DNA of 64,000 nt, taken from the NCBI GenBank assembly GCA_900317975.1, contig ONIZ01000003.1:34980-98979 (forward strand). The letters are read 5' to 3'. This stretch comes from an uncultured Bacillota bacterium (GTDB lineage Bacteria > Bacillota_I > Bacilli_A > RF39 > UBA660). This document shows, piece after piece, positions 15,992 to 25,969 of this stretch. Position numbers and translations under genes: made by a program. The notes below the pieces were generated by a model. It was not told the DNA's origin. It saw only the letters and a program-made list of their open reading frames with translations, and searched no databases. The first letter of the stretch is position 1. Each line of letters opens with the position of its first letter.

Positions 15992-16412
15992 TCTCCAAAC
16001 CTCCTAACATTTTATCTATAGCAGTCTCTGGCAACAATGCACATTTAATTCTATTAGGTTGCTTATTGATATTGTCATAAACATTTAATTCCCCTAATAA
16101 TCCCTCATCATATTCTTTACCTTCAATCATATTTTTATAATTGATTAATATTTTTTTAGCTTCATCAACACTCTTGCCTATCAGTAATCTACTCATAATA
16201 CTAGAAGCAGAAGTACTAATAGCACAAGCTTCTCCATCATAACGAATATCTACTATAGTATTATTCTCTATTTTCATCATAAAATCTAAATTATCGATAC
16301 AACTCTCACTAGCTTGATTAACTTTTAAATAACTATCATCATCAATTAATTCTTTATTTTCAGGATTTTGATAATTATCTAATATAATTTCTCTTTTTAA
16401 ATTCTCATCCAT
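15984..16412 (-). CDS. sufU: SufU-type sulfur relay protein
   Basis: SufU accepts sulfur from SufS in Gram-positive Fe-S assembly. The 142-residue protein has three candidate zinc/sulfur Cys: SCIDN (about 38), GEACAIS (about 62, the acceptor Cys region with GEACAIS-xSAS-x-M) and KCALLPE (about 128). The Asp of the usual C-x-D motif is present. Its start overlaps the SufS stop (TAATG), indicating coupling. The next gene overlaps its end by 8 bases. Length and motif fit SufU rather than IscU because of the spacing between the second and third Cys. Confidence 0.93.
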   Translation of the reverse strand: MDENLKREIILDNYQNPENKELIDDDSYLKVNQASESCIDNLDFMMKIENNTIVDIRYDGEACAISTSASSIMSRLLIGKSVDEAKKILINYKNMIEGKEYDEGLLGELNVYDNINKQPNRIKCALLPETAIDKMLGGLENE

Positions 16413-17605
16413 TAAATAACCTCTTTTAATATATCTTTATTACTTAGAGCCTCTACCAATCTATCTACATCTAAGAAATCATTATATAAATATATTGAAA
16501 CTCTAACAGTATTATGTTCACCTATTTCTTCATGAAGAAGTTTTGCACAATGATTACCTGCTCTTATAGCAATTTTATATTTATTTAAATAAATAGATAT
16601 ATCTTGAGCAAAAATACCATCTACATTAAATGAGATAATACCAGAAGCACTAATTGTATTATATAATCTAATATTTTTCATTTTCTCTAATTTAGAAACT
16701 AAATATTCTTTTAATTTCTTTTCATGTTCATGAATATTTTCCATACCTATTTTTTCTAAATATAAAATAGCACTTCTAAGACCAATTACTTCTCCAATAG
16801 GAGGAGTGCCAGCTTCAAACTTAGTTTCATCAGTATGTAATTCATATTTACCATCACTATAGAAATCTAAGTTCATTCCACCTCCTAAGAATAGAGGATC
16901 CATTTCATTAAATAACTCACCACGTACAACTAAACATCCAATTCCAGTAGGTCCTAGCATCTTATGACCAGAAAAACTTAAGAAATCCATGTTTGATTTA
17001 CTAAAATCAACAGGTAAGTGTGGAACACTTTGAGCTCCATCTACACAAAAATAAATATTATTTTCTCTACAAAACTCACCTATCTTTTCTACATCTCTAA
17101 TATCACCAATTACATTAGTAACATGAGCAATACTTACTACTTTAACTTTATTATTAACAACCTTCTTTAAATTATTAATTGTTAATTCATAATTCTTATT
17201 TAAAGGAATATATTGAATATCTATTCCAATTTCTTCTTTTAACTTAAACCAAGGAAGTATATTAGAAGCATGTTCACTCTTAGTTAATAAAACAACATCA
17301 CCTTTTTTTAGATGACTTTTCATAAAAGAAAATACAACCATATTAATACTCATAGTAGTACCAGAAGTATAAATACATTTATCTTCACTTCTAGCATTAA
17401 CAAATTCTTTTACAGTATTTCTAGTTTCATCAAATAAAGTATTTGTCTCAATCGCAGCATCATAGTCCCCTCTATGAATATTGGAAGTAAACTCACTATA
17501 GTATTTATCCATATCTTCAATCACTTGAGTAGGTTTTAAAGTAGTTGCTCCATTATCAAAGAATACTAAATCCCCTTCTAACATAGGAAAATCTTCTTTA
17601 TTCAT
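16412..17605 (-). CDS. sufS: Cysteine desulfurase SufS
   Basis: SufS is a PLP enzyme that takes sulfur from cysteine as a persulfide and passes it to SufU. The 397 residues fit the family. PLP-binding features include the DGAQSVPH block (Asp, Gln) and the Schiff-base Lys in SFSGHKMLGPTG (about 217). The persulfide Cys is in AIRAGNHCAKL (about 353). The substrate-binding Arg is present near the C-terminus (EHNTVRVS). AGGAGGTG lies 5 bases before the ATG. It sits between sufD and sufU, overlapping sufU by one base. Confidence 0.96.
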   Translation of the reverse strand: MNKEDFPMLEGDLVFFDNGATTLKPTQVIEDMDKYYSEFTSNIHRGDYDAAIETNTLFDETRNTVKEFVNARSEDKCIYTSGTTMSINMVVFSFMKSHLKKGDVVLLTKSEHASNILPWFKLKEEIGIDIQYIPLNKNYELTINNLKKVVNNKVKVVSIAHVTNVIGDIRDVEKIGEFCRENNIYFCVDGAQSVPHLPVDFSKSNMDFLSFSGHKMLGPTGIGCLVVRGELFNEMDPLFLGGGMNLDFYSDGKYELHTDETKFEAGTPPIGEVIGLRSAILYLEKIGMENIHEHEKKLKEYLVSKLEKMKNIRLYNTISASGIISFNVDGIFAQDISIYLNKYKIAIRAGNHCAKLLHEEIGEHNTVRVSIYLYNDFLDVDRLVEALSNKDILKEVI

Positions 17606-17615
17606 AATACACCTC

Positions 17616-18185
17616 CTATAATTTATTTATTTCATCTACAAATTCACTAATTTTTTCTTTATCAATACTATCAGTATTTAATAAAAATCCACTTAATAAC
17701 AATTTATAAGCACTTTTTCTACTAATCCCTCTACTCATAATATAAAATAAATCTTCTTCCTTAAATTTACCTATATAGGCAGCATGATTAGCATTAACAT
17801 CAAAATTATCAATTAATAGATTAGGCCAAATCTTACTATTACCATCACTAATATTAATAATTTGATTATCCTGATTACAATCACATCCATTACTATTCTT
17901 TGGAACATACCCATCAACCCAGTAATGTAATTTAGAATTATTAACATTTACTCCATGATTATATACAAAACTCTTAGTATTACTTTTATTATGATTAACT
18001 CTAATCTTATAATTATTATCATTATAATTAATATTATTGTAATAATAATATAAGGTAATATCTTCTTTATTTAGATTAATAGTTATATCACTACTTTTAT
18101 CTATAGAAAAATGATAAATAATAGTATCTTCTTCTAAATTAAACTCTTTATGTTCTTCTCCATTTAAATAGATAACATTATTCAT
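17616..18185 (-). CDS. sufD: Short SufD-like Fe-S assembly protein
   Basis: SufD partners SufB and SufC. This protein is only about 189 residues, while typical SufD is about 400. It retains a C-terminal SufB/D signature, NHAAYIGKFKEEDLFYIMSRGIS, which parallels the C-terminal segment of SufB in the same operon. The N-terminal half is a short Asn/Tyr/Asp-rich beta region in place of the long beta-helix. ATG 18185 with GGAGAAG upstream overlaps the sufC stop by 8 bases; a TTG 12 bases upstream is less likely. The frame is intact and well placed, so this looks like a reduced lineage-specific SufD rather than a fragment. Confidence 0.85.
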   Translation of the reverse strand: MNNVIYLNGEEHKEFNLEEDTIIYHFSIDKSSDITINLNKEDITLYYYYNNINYNDNNYKIRVNHNKSNTKSFVYNHGVNVNNSKLHYWVDGYVPKNSNGCDCNQDNQIINISDGNSKIWPNLLIDNFDVNANHAAYIGKFKEEDLFYIMSRGISRKSAYKLLLSGFLLNTDSIDKEKISEFVDEINKL

Positions 18186-18927
18186 TTTCTTCTCCAATTA
18201 TTTGATAACCATTTTTCTCTATTTCTAAAGCTAACTTCATATCTCCAGTCTTCTTAATATTTCCATCTTTCAATATATGAACATAATCAGGCTTAATATA
18301 TTCTAATATTCTAGGATAATGAGTAATAATTAAGATAGAACAATCTTTATTATCCTTTAAATATTTATTAATATTTTTACTAACAATTTTTAAACTATCA
18401 ACATCTAATCCAGAATCCAACTCATCCAAAATAATAAATTTAGGTTTCAATAGTTTCATTTGAAGAATCTCATTCTTCTTTTTTTCTCCTCCACTAAAAT
18501 CCTTATTAATAGATCTATGAATCATATTAGAATCTAATTTTAAGTCATCTAAAGATGATTCCATACTCTTAATAAATTCATATAGATTAGTTTTAGATCC
18601 ATTTATTTCATTTTGAGCAGTTCTAATAAATTCACTATTACTAACTCCATCTATTACAGTAGGATCTTGCATAGAAAGAAAAATGCCCAATTTAGCTCTT
18701 TCATCAACAGAAAGTTTTGTAATATCTTTACCATTAAATTTAATATTACCACCAGTAACTTCATATTGATAATGACCCATTATAATTTTTGCCAAAGTAC
18801 TCTTTCCAGTACCATTAGGTCCCATAATAGCATGAACTTCTCCATTACCTATTTCTAAATTCAATTTATTTAATATGTTAATATCACTATCTATAACTTT
18901 TACAGATAAATTATTAATATTAAGCAT
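18178..18927 (-). CDS. sufC: SufC ATPase
   Basis: SufC is the ABC-type ATPase of the SufBCD complex. The 249-residue protein has the Walker A GPNGTGKST (about 35-43), the Q-loop SMQDPTVIDGV, the signature DFSGGEKKKNEILQ, Walker B KFIILDELDSGLD and the H-loop ITHY. The LDS-GLD form is the SufC hallmark. The ATG at 18927 has AGGAG upstream, while the frame's upstream start has none. It heads the operon and is followed by sufD with an 8-base overlap. No Fur or IscR-type box was recognised upstream. Confidence 0.97.
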   Translation of the reverse strand: MLNINNLSVKVIDSDINILNKLNLEIGNGEVHAIMGPNGTGKSTLAKIIMGHYQYEVTGGNIKFNGKDITKLSVDERAKLGIFLSMQDPTVIDGVSNSEFIRTAQNEINGSKTNLYEFIKSMESSLDDLKLDSNMIHRSINKDFSGGEKKKNEILQMKLLKPKFIILDELDSGLDVDSLKIVSKNINKYLKDNKDCSILIITHYPRILEYIKPDYVHILKDGNIKKTGDMKLALEIEKNGYQIIGEENE

Positions 18928-19000
18928 AGCATCACTCCTAAAACACCAATATAATATCATAAAATAGTCAAAATAACTAGATAAACCTAATAATAGACAT

Positions 19001-19031
19001 AAAAAAAGGATGTTTATAATACATCCTTTAA
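19001..19031 (-). terminator. Terminator after the 1544-residue surface protein
   Basis: The minus-strand stem AAAGGATGT / ACATCCTTT with loop ATTATAA and seven T's sits just past the stop codon. Confidence 0.85.
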
Positions 19032-19036
19032 AAAAT

Positions 19037-22000
19037 TTACTTTCTAAATTTTCTTATAATTTTTTTATTACGTACAGATATTCCTAATATAACAATTGAA
19101 AGGAATGCAATAACTAGTAATGTTGTAGCACCATGACCCGTTACAGGATTATTAAATGGTCTAATATAAGTATTTGTAACAACAACATCTATTGGAGAAA
19201 AATCTTCAATTAATCCACTCTTATTACTAATCTTAGTTTCATAACCTTCATTAGAATAATCTTCTTCTTCAATTGTATATTTCATACCCATAGGTAAATT
19301 ATATAGATTTACAGTTTCTCCATCACCTAGAGTAAATTCACCAACACCATCTACAAATTCAATATCACCATATTTAGTATTAAGTAAATCTAAATCCTCA
19401 ATTTCATCAGCTAACCTATAATGTTCCTTAGAAGTAGTAGGAGTATTTTCAAGACCATTGTTATCTTCAGTTGAGTTTACATTAGGAGTATCACTTTCAA
19501 CAGTATTTTCATCCTCTATAGGAAGAGCTAAAGTAACTTTAAATTTAAATTTCTTATGTTTATCTATAGCGATTTTATCATATTTAGCATCAACTTTCTT
19601 AGTTATACTAATATTTCCAGCTGAACTTGAGTGATATGTTTTTGGTGACAATAGTTCATATTTAACTCCATTAAATCCTTCTAATCTAGCTTGATTAGTT
19701 ATTAATTCTTTATTACTTGTTGTAACAGTTACAGGAATTAAGATATGTAACTCTTCTTCAGCCAATAATTGTTTAACATTAAAATTCATCTTTCTATTGT
19801 CATTGTCAAATTCAACATCAATAGCACCATCTTCACTTAATAATCTATATTCATTTATACTTCCTTCACCAGCTTTATAATAAGCAAGATAATCAGGATG
19901 AACTAACACAGCTTCAGATACCTCATCAGTAACTAAAACATCAGAATAAGATTCAAAAGTACTATCATTTTTAACGACAACATCATATATTATTTTTTCA
20001 CCCTTTTGAACAATAGCAGGATCTACTTCTGTTCCAGAAGACTTAAATGATTGTTTATCTAGAGAAATTGGAACATCATGTAATAAAACTTTTGTCGATT
20101 CGTATACAGAATAACTAAAGTGTGGAGCCTCATTTCCTTGTTGAGTTGTACCTTTCCACCAAGATGCATTCTTAGCAGTTGCTCCAGCTTCTTCTAACTC
20201 TTTAGCATTATCAACAGGAGCTTGCATTGTCATAGTAATTGTTAAACTCTCTTCAGATTCTAAAGTATAATCATTACCATTTCTATCTTTAGATAAATCT
20301 ATCGCAATAGCAGTTACACTAGACATATCTTCAGGTGGTTCTGTAGACCAAATAGATGTATCAGTAATATCAGTTACACTAGGTGGATCTTGATCCGCAA
20401 CAACTTTACCTTTCTCATAGAAATTCAAATCAGTCTTAGTTGTATAGTAAACTACAGGCTCTATTCCCTTAGATTTAGGTTGAATAAGATTAATATCAAT
20501 AAGTTTACCTTTCCAACTAGGAGTTCCATCATCATAAGTTTCTAATTGATCATATATAACTAATCCAGTAGATTTCATATTCTTTTGAGATTGATAACGT
20601 AATTGATATGTATAATATCCTCCTGCATTTGCCACAACATCACCTTGATGTCCATCAACAAAATCAGTCATACCAGCCGTCTTAACTTCTTTTCTGAATG
20701 AAGCATCAGAAGCAGTATTAAATGTAAATGACAAACCAGTTTGAGCATATACAGTATCTTTAATTGTTCCTTCTGGATTTCCATCTTCATCTAAATCAGA
20801 CATATAATCTTTATCTGCAATAGTAGAAGTAGAAATACTAGAACTATCATCCGGATAACCATTACTTAAATTTCCACTACCAGACTTATATGCAACAGTA
20901 TTTACTAAATATGAACCATAATCAGCAATACTATCCCAACTATAATATGCCTTAAATGTTAATTGCATACCACTATAAGTTTGACTAGAAGAACTATATC
21001 TATTGGTTTCATTTTCATCTACTTTAGCTTTAACAATCAGCATATCTCTACCAGTACCCTTCCAGTTAGATTTGACTGAAGATGTAACCGGTATATTTTT
21101 ACCATTTAAATATCCAGTAACTTTAACTGTACTTAAGTCAGCACTTACACCTATAGGTAATAAATCATAGAAAGTTCCAACCTTTTGTTCATTAATGATT
21201 TTATAATCATAAATATCGTCCGCAGTTAATACTTCTGAATCAAAATTACGATATTCATAAGCATAAGCAGTATAATTCGCAACTACTCGTCTATTTAATA
21301 CATCATTACTATAAGTAACACTCTTAGATTGATAAGTAGTTCCACCACTAATTCTAGAATAATCCATATAATCATATTCATGTGCAACATCATCAAGACC
21401 ATATCGTTCTTGATCTAAGTCATGAATAATTTGACTAAAATTGCTTCTTAAACCATATCCATAGCTATCATCAGTATAAATATTTCCATCTTGTTCAGCA
21501 TACATAGTATTAACATTATATATACGAAGAGTATCACTATCTTCGTAGATACTTTGAACTTTATCGCTATTTATTAATTTAGCTTTAAAATCCAAATATA
21601 AAGATGTCCTATAACGATTAGTATCATAAGAAGCTTTTATTCCTGTAGTTCCAGCAGGTAAATCAACCAAGTTTGATGAATTAATTGTCTTTTCATTACC
21701 ATCATTATCTATAAATTTATATGTATTATTAGCAGTTATCTTAATAATTCCTAATTTCTTCCAATCACCATTGGTTTTATAATATATATCTATTTCTGGA
21801 TAACTACTATAATCATAATTTGACGCTTCTCTATATCCAGAATAATGAGTAGTAACTTTAGTACTTTCATTATAAGATGTCCAATTTTGATATGTATAAT
21901 CATATTGATAAAAACTATCAATATAAAAACTAGTTAATTCATAATCACCATAACCAAGTTTGACATAATCAGTATCAGCATTAGATGCAAGAAAGTCTTC

Positions 22001-23671
22001 ATTAACTAAATTAACTTTATATTTTTTTACACCATAATTATCTAAATCTGCAATACTTCCTGTTCCGCTATAAGTAAGATTATAACCCTGGAAAGATCCA
22101 TAATTTGACCAGTTCCTATAGTTATAAGCATTCCCCCCCAATCTAACCTTATAATCACTGTCTGAATTAGACAAAGTATTTAAACCACCTCGCATAAGAG
22201 CATACGAATCATGATAATAACATGAAGAATAACTACATCTACCAGTCAATGAATTACTACTCCAATCATTAGCATAAGCCATATCATCATATAGCGTACC
22301 AGACCTAACAGGTACAACACCTGGATAATCAACCCAAACATCAGTTGGCTCAATATAAACATATTTATAATCAATTGAACTAGTTGCTTCCTTAACATCG
22401 GTTGCTCCATCAACACCAGTTAACTCAACTATTGCTTTATTCTTTAAAGTATGAGTCTCACCATCTTGTAAAACACTTTTAGGATATTTAACCATATAAT
22501 AATAATAATAATATTGCTCGTAATCAGAAAAAGGTTCTTTAATACTAGCAGTCAATGGTTCAGCAATAGCTTTGTGAGAACTATTTCCTGAATACCAACC
22601 TCCATTATAACCATAACTATAAGTAGTAGAATTACCAGTACTAGTCTTTGAAAAGCAATTATTATCATAAGAATTAGTAGCTGAACTAGAAGTTCCATAA
22701 TCTCTATATCTACAATAACCAATTATTTCTCCACCCAAATCATCAATTACTTCACTTTTAAATTTTAACTCATATGGCTGAGTAGCATAACGGACTTCAG
22801 TACTTGAATACCATATAGCATAAACATAATCAGACGCATTTTCAGGTTTAATTGAATCACTCCAATTATTATTCCAGTTTGAATATAAATTAACATAAGT
22901 AGCACTTTCTGGATCACGATGTTGACTAGTTCTTTCATAAAGGGAATATATTGAAGCATGCGAATGATTCTCAAAATTTAATTTATTAGAATTAGCTAAA
23001 ATATCTATTAAACCATCTTGTTCAAAATCAATACTAACTTCACCTTGAATTTCTTTTGTATATCCATCTGCCAATTCTGAAGGAGTAATTAATATCCAAG
23101 TAATTGAACATTCAAACAAATATGATGCAGATATTTCTTGATTATTTTCTAAAACAATCCAATCAACTCCATCATCGTCTTTCTCATATCTCCAATTAAA
23201 TCCAGTTCCACCTTCATTAGGATATTCAACTAATGGAATATCAACAACTTGATTAGTCAAAGGTTTTCCATCTCTTCCATAATATAAATATCTAGGAATT
23301 TTAATTGTTATTGAACCTGCTGGTGCATTTTTAGAACCACCCATATTTAATACTAATTGATATGTAGCGTGTCCTCCACCACCTGTATTAGATGACGCAT
23401 TATATACTTTATTTTGAACAGCGTCCATTATAAACCTTGATGAATCATTTTCATCAACATGACCAGCATTATTTATTGTACTATTAGTCCATGCTAATTG
23501 GAATTGTCCAATTTCATTTGAAGCAGTAGGACTTAATCTAACATTCTTATTAACCTTATGATAACTTTTGAATAATCCTATAGATATAACAAAAGTAATA
23601 ATAACTAATCCAAATACTACAAGAAACAATTTTTTAGATAGTTTTAAACTTTTCCCTTTAAAATTTTTCAT
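19037..23671 (-). CDS. Giant cell-wall surface protein with NPVTG-type sorting signal
   Basis: The 1544-residue protein begins with a basic stretch and a hydrophobic signal or anchor (about 15-32). The long ectodomain is rich in Tyr, Ser, Asn and Asp. A DUF11 or isopeptide-fimbrial-like domain lies at about 1200-1340 (KGEKIIYDVVVKND, TDEVSEAV). A DUF7601-like pilin domain lies at about 1355-1500 (ITKKVDAKYDK, KKFKFKVTL, GEFTLGDGETVNLYNLP, YTIEEEDY). The C-terminus has NNPVTGHG, a hydrophobic segment and a basic tail, a sorting signal different from the VPDTA of the adhesin at 9806-11080. GGGGAG precedes the ATG. It is a single-gene unit with its own promoter and terminator, so it is probably a wall-anchored adhesin or pilin-like protein. 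Confidence 0.85.
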   Translation of the reverse strand: MKNFKGKSLKLSKKLFLVVFGLVIITFVISIGLFKSYHKVNKNVRLSPTASNEIGQFQLAWTNSTINNAGHVDENDSSRFIMDAVQNKVYNASSNTGGGGHATYQLVLNMGGSKNAPAGSITIKIPRYLYYGRDGKPLTNQVVDIPLVEYPNEGGTGFNWRYEKDDDGVDWIVLENNQEISASYLFECSITWILITPSELADGYTKEIQGEVSIDFEQDGLIDILANSNKLNFENHSHASIYSLYERTSQHRDPESATYVNLYSNWNNNWSDSIKPENASDYVYAIWYSSTEVRYATQPYELKFKSEVIDDLGGEIIGYCRYRDYGTSSSATNSYDNNCFSKTSTGNSTTYSYGYNGGWYSGNSSHKAIAEPLTASIKEPFSDYEQYYYYYYMVKYPKSVLQDGETHTLKNKAIVELTGVDGATDVKEATSSIDYKYVYIEPTDVWVDYPGVVPVRSGTLYDDMAYANDWSSNSLTGRCSYSSCYYHDSYALMRGGLNTLSNSDSDYKVRLGGNAYNYRNWSNYGSFQGYNLTYSGTGSIADLDNYGVKKYKVNLVNEDFLASNADTDYVKLGYGDYELTSFYIDSFYQYDYTYQNWTSYNESTKVTTHYSGYREASNYDYSSYPEIDIYYKTNGDWKKLGIIKITANNTYKFIDNDGNEKTINSSNLVDLPAGTTGIKASYDTNRYRTSLYLDFKAKLINSDKVQSIYEDSDTLRIYNVNTMYAEQDGNIYTDDSYGYGLRSNFSQIIHDLDQERYGLDDVAHEYDYMDYSRISGGTTYQSKSVTYSNDVLNRRVVANYTAYAYEYRNFDSEVLTADDIYDYKIINEQKVGTFYDLLPIGVSADLSTVKVTGYLNGKNIPVTSSVKSNWKGTGRDMLIVKAKVDENETNRYSSSSQTYSGMQLTFKAYYSWDSIADYGSYLVNTVAYKSGSGNLSNGYPDDSSSISTSTIADKDYMSDLDEDGNPEGTIKDTVYAQTGLSFTFNTASDASFRKEVKTAGMTDFVDGHQGDVVANAGGYYTYQLRYQSQKNMKSTGLVIYDQLETYDDGTPSWKGKLIDINLIQPKSKGIEPVVYYTTKTDLNFYEKGKVVADQDPPSVTDITDTSIWSTEPPEDMSSVTAIAIDLSKDRNGNDYTLESEESLTITMTMQAPVDNAKELEEAGATAKNASWWKGTTQQGNEAPHFSYSVYESTKVLLHDVPISLDKQSFKSSGTEVDPAIVQKGEKIIYDVVVKNDSTFESYSDVLVTDEVSEAVLVHPDYLAYYKAGEGSINEYRLLSEDGAIDVEFDNDNRKMNFNVKQLLAEEELHILIPVTVTTSNKELITNQARLEGFNGVKYELLSPKTYHSSSAGNISITKKVDAKYDKIAIDKHKKFKFKVTLALPIEDENTVESDTPNVNSTEDNNGLENTPTTSKEHYRLADEIEDLDLLNTKYGDIEFVDGVGEFTLGDGETVNLYNLPMGMKYTIEEEDYSNEGYETKISNKSGLIEDFSPIDVVVTNTYIRPFNNPVTGHGATTLLVIAFLSIVILGISVRNKKIIRKFRK

Positions 23672-23724
23672 TTTTCTACAGCTCCCCTTTAATATGCATT
23701 TACACCAAGTCTACCATTAACATA

Positions 23725-23754
23725 AGTATAACATTTTTTAAGCATTCTAGGCAA
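23725..23754 (-). promoter_or_regulatory. Promoter of the giant surface protein
   Basis: The minus strand has TTGCCT (23749-23754), an 18-base spacer and TATACT (23725-23730) with an extended TG. It lies about 50 bases before the ATG at 23671. Confidence 0.6.
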
Positions 23755-23761
23755 TCTTAAG

Positions 23762-23798
23762 AAAAGTAGACGCGCACTTTACAGCCTGTCTACTTTTT
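23762..23798 (-). terminator. Terminator after the acidic coiled-coil gene
   Basis: The minus-strand stem AAAAGTAGAC / GTCTACTTTT around a 16-base loop, with T's on both sides, may serve both directions. Confidence 0.7.
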
Positions 23799-23826
23799 AT
23801 AGTTTTATTTCTTAATTATATAAAAA

Positions 23827-25881
23827 TTATTCACCTAACAAACTTTGTGCATCAGCAAGAACTTTAGCAAGATTATTACTTCCTTCTACTTGTGCTCTTA
23901 AATCAGCTAATTCTTTAGTTTGATTTTTAATAGTAGATTCTTTTTCATTAATCTTACTTTCAAGCGTTTCCATTTGAGCTTTTAATTTAGTAATTTCAAC
24001 CTCATAATTTTGAATTGAAGATTTTACCTTCTCACGATCACTTCTTGCTTTATCAACAACTTTTTTATTTAAATCAGTTAACTCAGTAACTTGATTTTTA
24101 TATTGATTTAATTCATCCTTTTGATTCTTATTAGCCTCTATTAATCTAGTAATTGTATCAACAGCATTATTCATAATACTAGAACTATTAGTAGAAATTG
24201 AATCTTTTTTAGGAACATATCTATAAGTATCATCTAATACTGATGAAGTATCACTATTTAAGAAATCATCGATTTCACTATCACCATTTAATAATTCATC
24301 TACAGAATCATCATCTATCTTAGCAGGCTCATCATCTATTTTTACAGCTTCCTCTTCTTCTTTATCTTCAGTTACACCTTCTTGAACATCTTCATCGTTT
24401 TCTTCAGAAGAATCTTCAACATCAGTAACTTCTTCATCAGATTCTTTCTTAGAATCAATACCAGCAGTTAAATCAGCTAATATGTCTTCAGAATTTAAAT
24501 CATCACCAAATTCTTCGGCATTTTCATCTTTTTCTTCATTTTTTTTGCTATTTTCTGAAGTTTCTTCTGAACTATCGTCCGCTTTAATCTCTTCTTTAGA
24601 TTCTTCAGCAGATTTGTCTTCAACATCAGTAGACTCATCACTAGTTTCATCTTTAACATCTAAAGCACCAGTTAAACCAGCTAATAAATCAGCAGCACTT
24701 ACATCTTCTTTAGGTTCTTCAACATCATCTGCTTTCTCTTCAGTTTCTTCTTTATCTTCAGAAGTCTCTTCTGTACTATCTTCTTCTTTAATTTCTTCTT
24801 GTTTTTCTTCTTTATCTTGAGAATCTACCTCAGTCTCATTATTATTTGTACTCTCAGAAGCATCTTCTTTTTCTATAGAAGTATCAACAACAGAGTCTAT
24901 ACTAGTTGGAACTTCTCCATCATTCATTTCATCTATTGCCTTTGCAGGAATGGCTGTATAACCATCTTCACTATCTTCTTTTCTTGCCTCAGTCTTCTCT
25001 TCTACCTTTTCCTCATTAGCAGCAGGAGCTTCATTAGTTTCCTCTTTAGCCTCTTCAGATACAGCATTCATTGGAGGAACTACTACTCCAACAGGAACAG
25101 AAGGAGTACTTTCAATTGAAGAATCTTCAGGTACTTCAGGAACAGCAGGAATTTCAGGTACTGCAGGACCCAATTTAGTAATGTTTTCATTCATAGCATT
25201 ATCAATATTTTCTTTATTAACACTAGCATCAGTAACATCTAACTTATTATCAGAACTTAAATTACTAGGAATACTAGCATCAACATTAGTAGTATCATTA
25301 AATTGCATTGAAGTTAATGATAAACTATCTACACCAGAAGTTTGAACATTATCACTTAAATAGATAGTGTCCCCTCTTTTATTTAAAGCTATAAAACTAT
25401 AATACTTATCATTTAATAAATTTTTACCACTAATATCAAATAAAGATGCTTCACTAAATTGATCATTAAATATAAATCTAGCATCACTACCCATCTGAGT
25501 AGTCATCTTCTCTTTTATAGCAGCACTATTACTAACTAATTTAGTTGCAGCAAGCGGATCTTTTCTATTCTTTAGAGCCTCTACAACACTAGGAGATGTC
25601 GGATTAGCTTTTTCAACCAAAAGAATATCTTTAGTAATTAACTTAATTGATTTATTAACACAATCAATAACAATATTTCCATCACTATTAATTACACCTA
25701 TATTAGCAGGTACAACACTATGATCTATAGCTTCTACTAAAGCAGAAGTTACAATAATATTATTATTAGATAATTTTCTATCATTTATAAAATAATATTG
25801 TTTTCCTTCATCAGTAATACCATATGTACAAACAATATCACTACGATCTTTGTATTTTACTAATCCCTTTTGTATCTTCAT
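23827..25881 (-). CDS. Long acidic protein with C-terminal coiled coil
   Basis: This is a 684-residue protein with no recognised family. Residues 1-190 form a soluble folded domain (DIVCTYGITDEGKQYYFIND; SFIALNKRGDTIYLSD). Residues about 220-560 are very acidic low-complexity sequence. Within them are two related copies of a helix-like motif, ADLLAGLTGALD...TDVED (about 395-420) and EDILADLTAGID...TDVED (about 460-485). A shorter related piece (VDELLNGDSEIDDFL) follows. The last 120 residues are a Lys/Glu coiled coil. There is no signal peptide or helix, so it is probably cytosolic. ATG 25881 follows AGGTGGTG; an in-frame GTG at 25893 overlaps that site. It diverges from the plus-strand gene at 26013. 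A scaffold or division-related role would be a guess. Confidence 0.7.
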   Translation of the reverse strand: MKIQKGLVKYKDRSDIVCTYGITDEGKQYYFINDRKLSNNNIIVTSALVEAIDHSVVPANIGVINSDGNIVIDCVNKSIKLITKDILLVEKANPTSPSVVEALKNRKDPLAATKLVSNSAAIKEKMTTQMGSDARFIFNDQFSEASLFDISGKNLLNDKYYSFIALNKRGDTIYLSDNVQTSGVDSLSLTSMQFNDTTNVDASIPSNLSSDNKLDVTDASVNKENIDNAMNENITKLGPAVPEIPAVPEVPEDSSIESTPSVPVGVVVPPMNAVSEEAKEETNEAPAANEEKVEEKTEARKEDSEDGYTAIPAKAIDEMNDGEVPTSIDSVVDTSIEKEDASESTNNNETEVDSQDKEEKQEEIKEEDSTEETSEDKEETEEKADDVEEPKEDVSAADLLAGLTGALDVKDETSDESTDVEDKSAEESKEEIKADDSSEETSENSKKNEEKDENAEEFGDDLNSEDILADLTAGIDSKKESDEEVTDVEDSSEENDEDVQEGVTEDKEEEEAVKIDDEPAKIDDDSVDELLNGDSEIDDFLNSDTSSVLDDTYRYVPKKDSISTNSSSIMNNAVDTITRLIEANKNQKDELNQYKNQVTELTDLNKKVVDKARSDREKVKSSIQNYEVEITKLKAQMETLESKINEKESTIKNQTKELADLRAQVEGSNNLAKVLADAQSLLGE

Positions 25882-25919
25882 TAAAAACACCACCTAAATA
25901 TTCTTTTCCTATCATAACA

Positions 25920-25948
25920 ATAATATCACAACCAAAATACTAAATCAA
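25920..25948 (-). promoter_or_regulatory. Promoter of the acidic coiled-coil gene
   Basis: The minus strand has TTGATT (25943-25948), a 17-base spacer and TATTAT (25920-25925). The left arm of the inverted repeat at 25930-25938 lies within the spacer. Confidence 0.55.
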
Positions 25949-25969
25949 TAAATTTAAGACATTTTGGTT
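25930..25969. repeat. Inverted repeat AACCAAAAT / ATTTTGGTT between divergent promoters
   Basis: Perfect 9-base arms at 25930-25938 and 25961-25969 are separated by 22 bases, with arm centres 31 bases apart (about three helical turns). Each arm overlaps one of the two divergent promoters, so this is a candidate operator or looping site. Confidence 0.55.

Noticed and set aside
24482..25119. Ser-rich and other frames on the plus strand opposite the acidic gene
   Set aside because: They are antisense shadows of the Glu/Asp/Ser-rich low-complexity region, with no ribosome sites.
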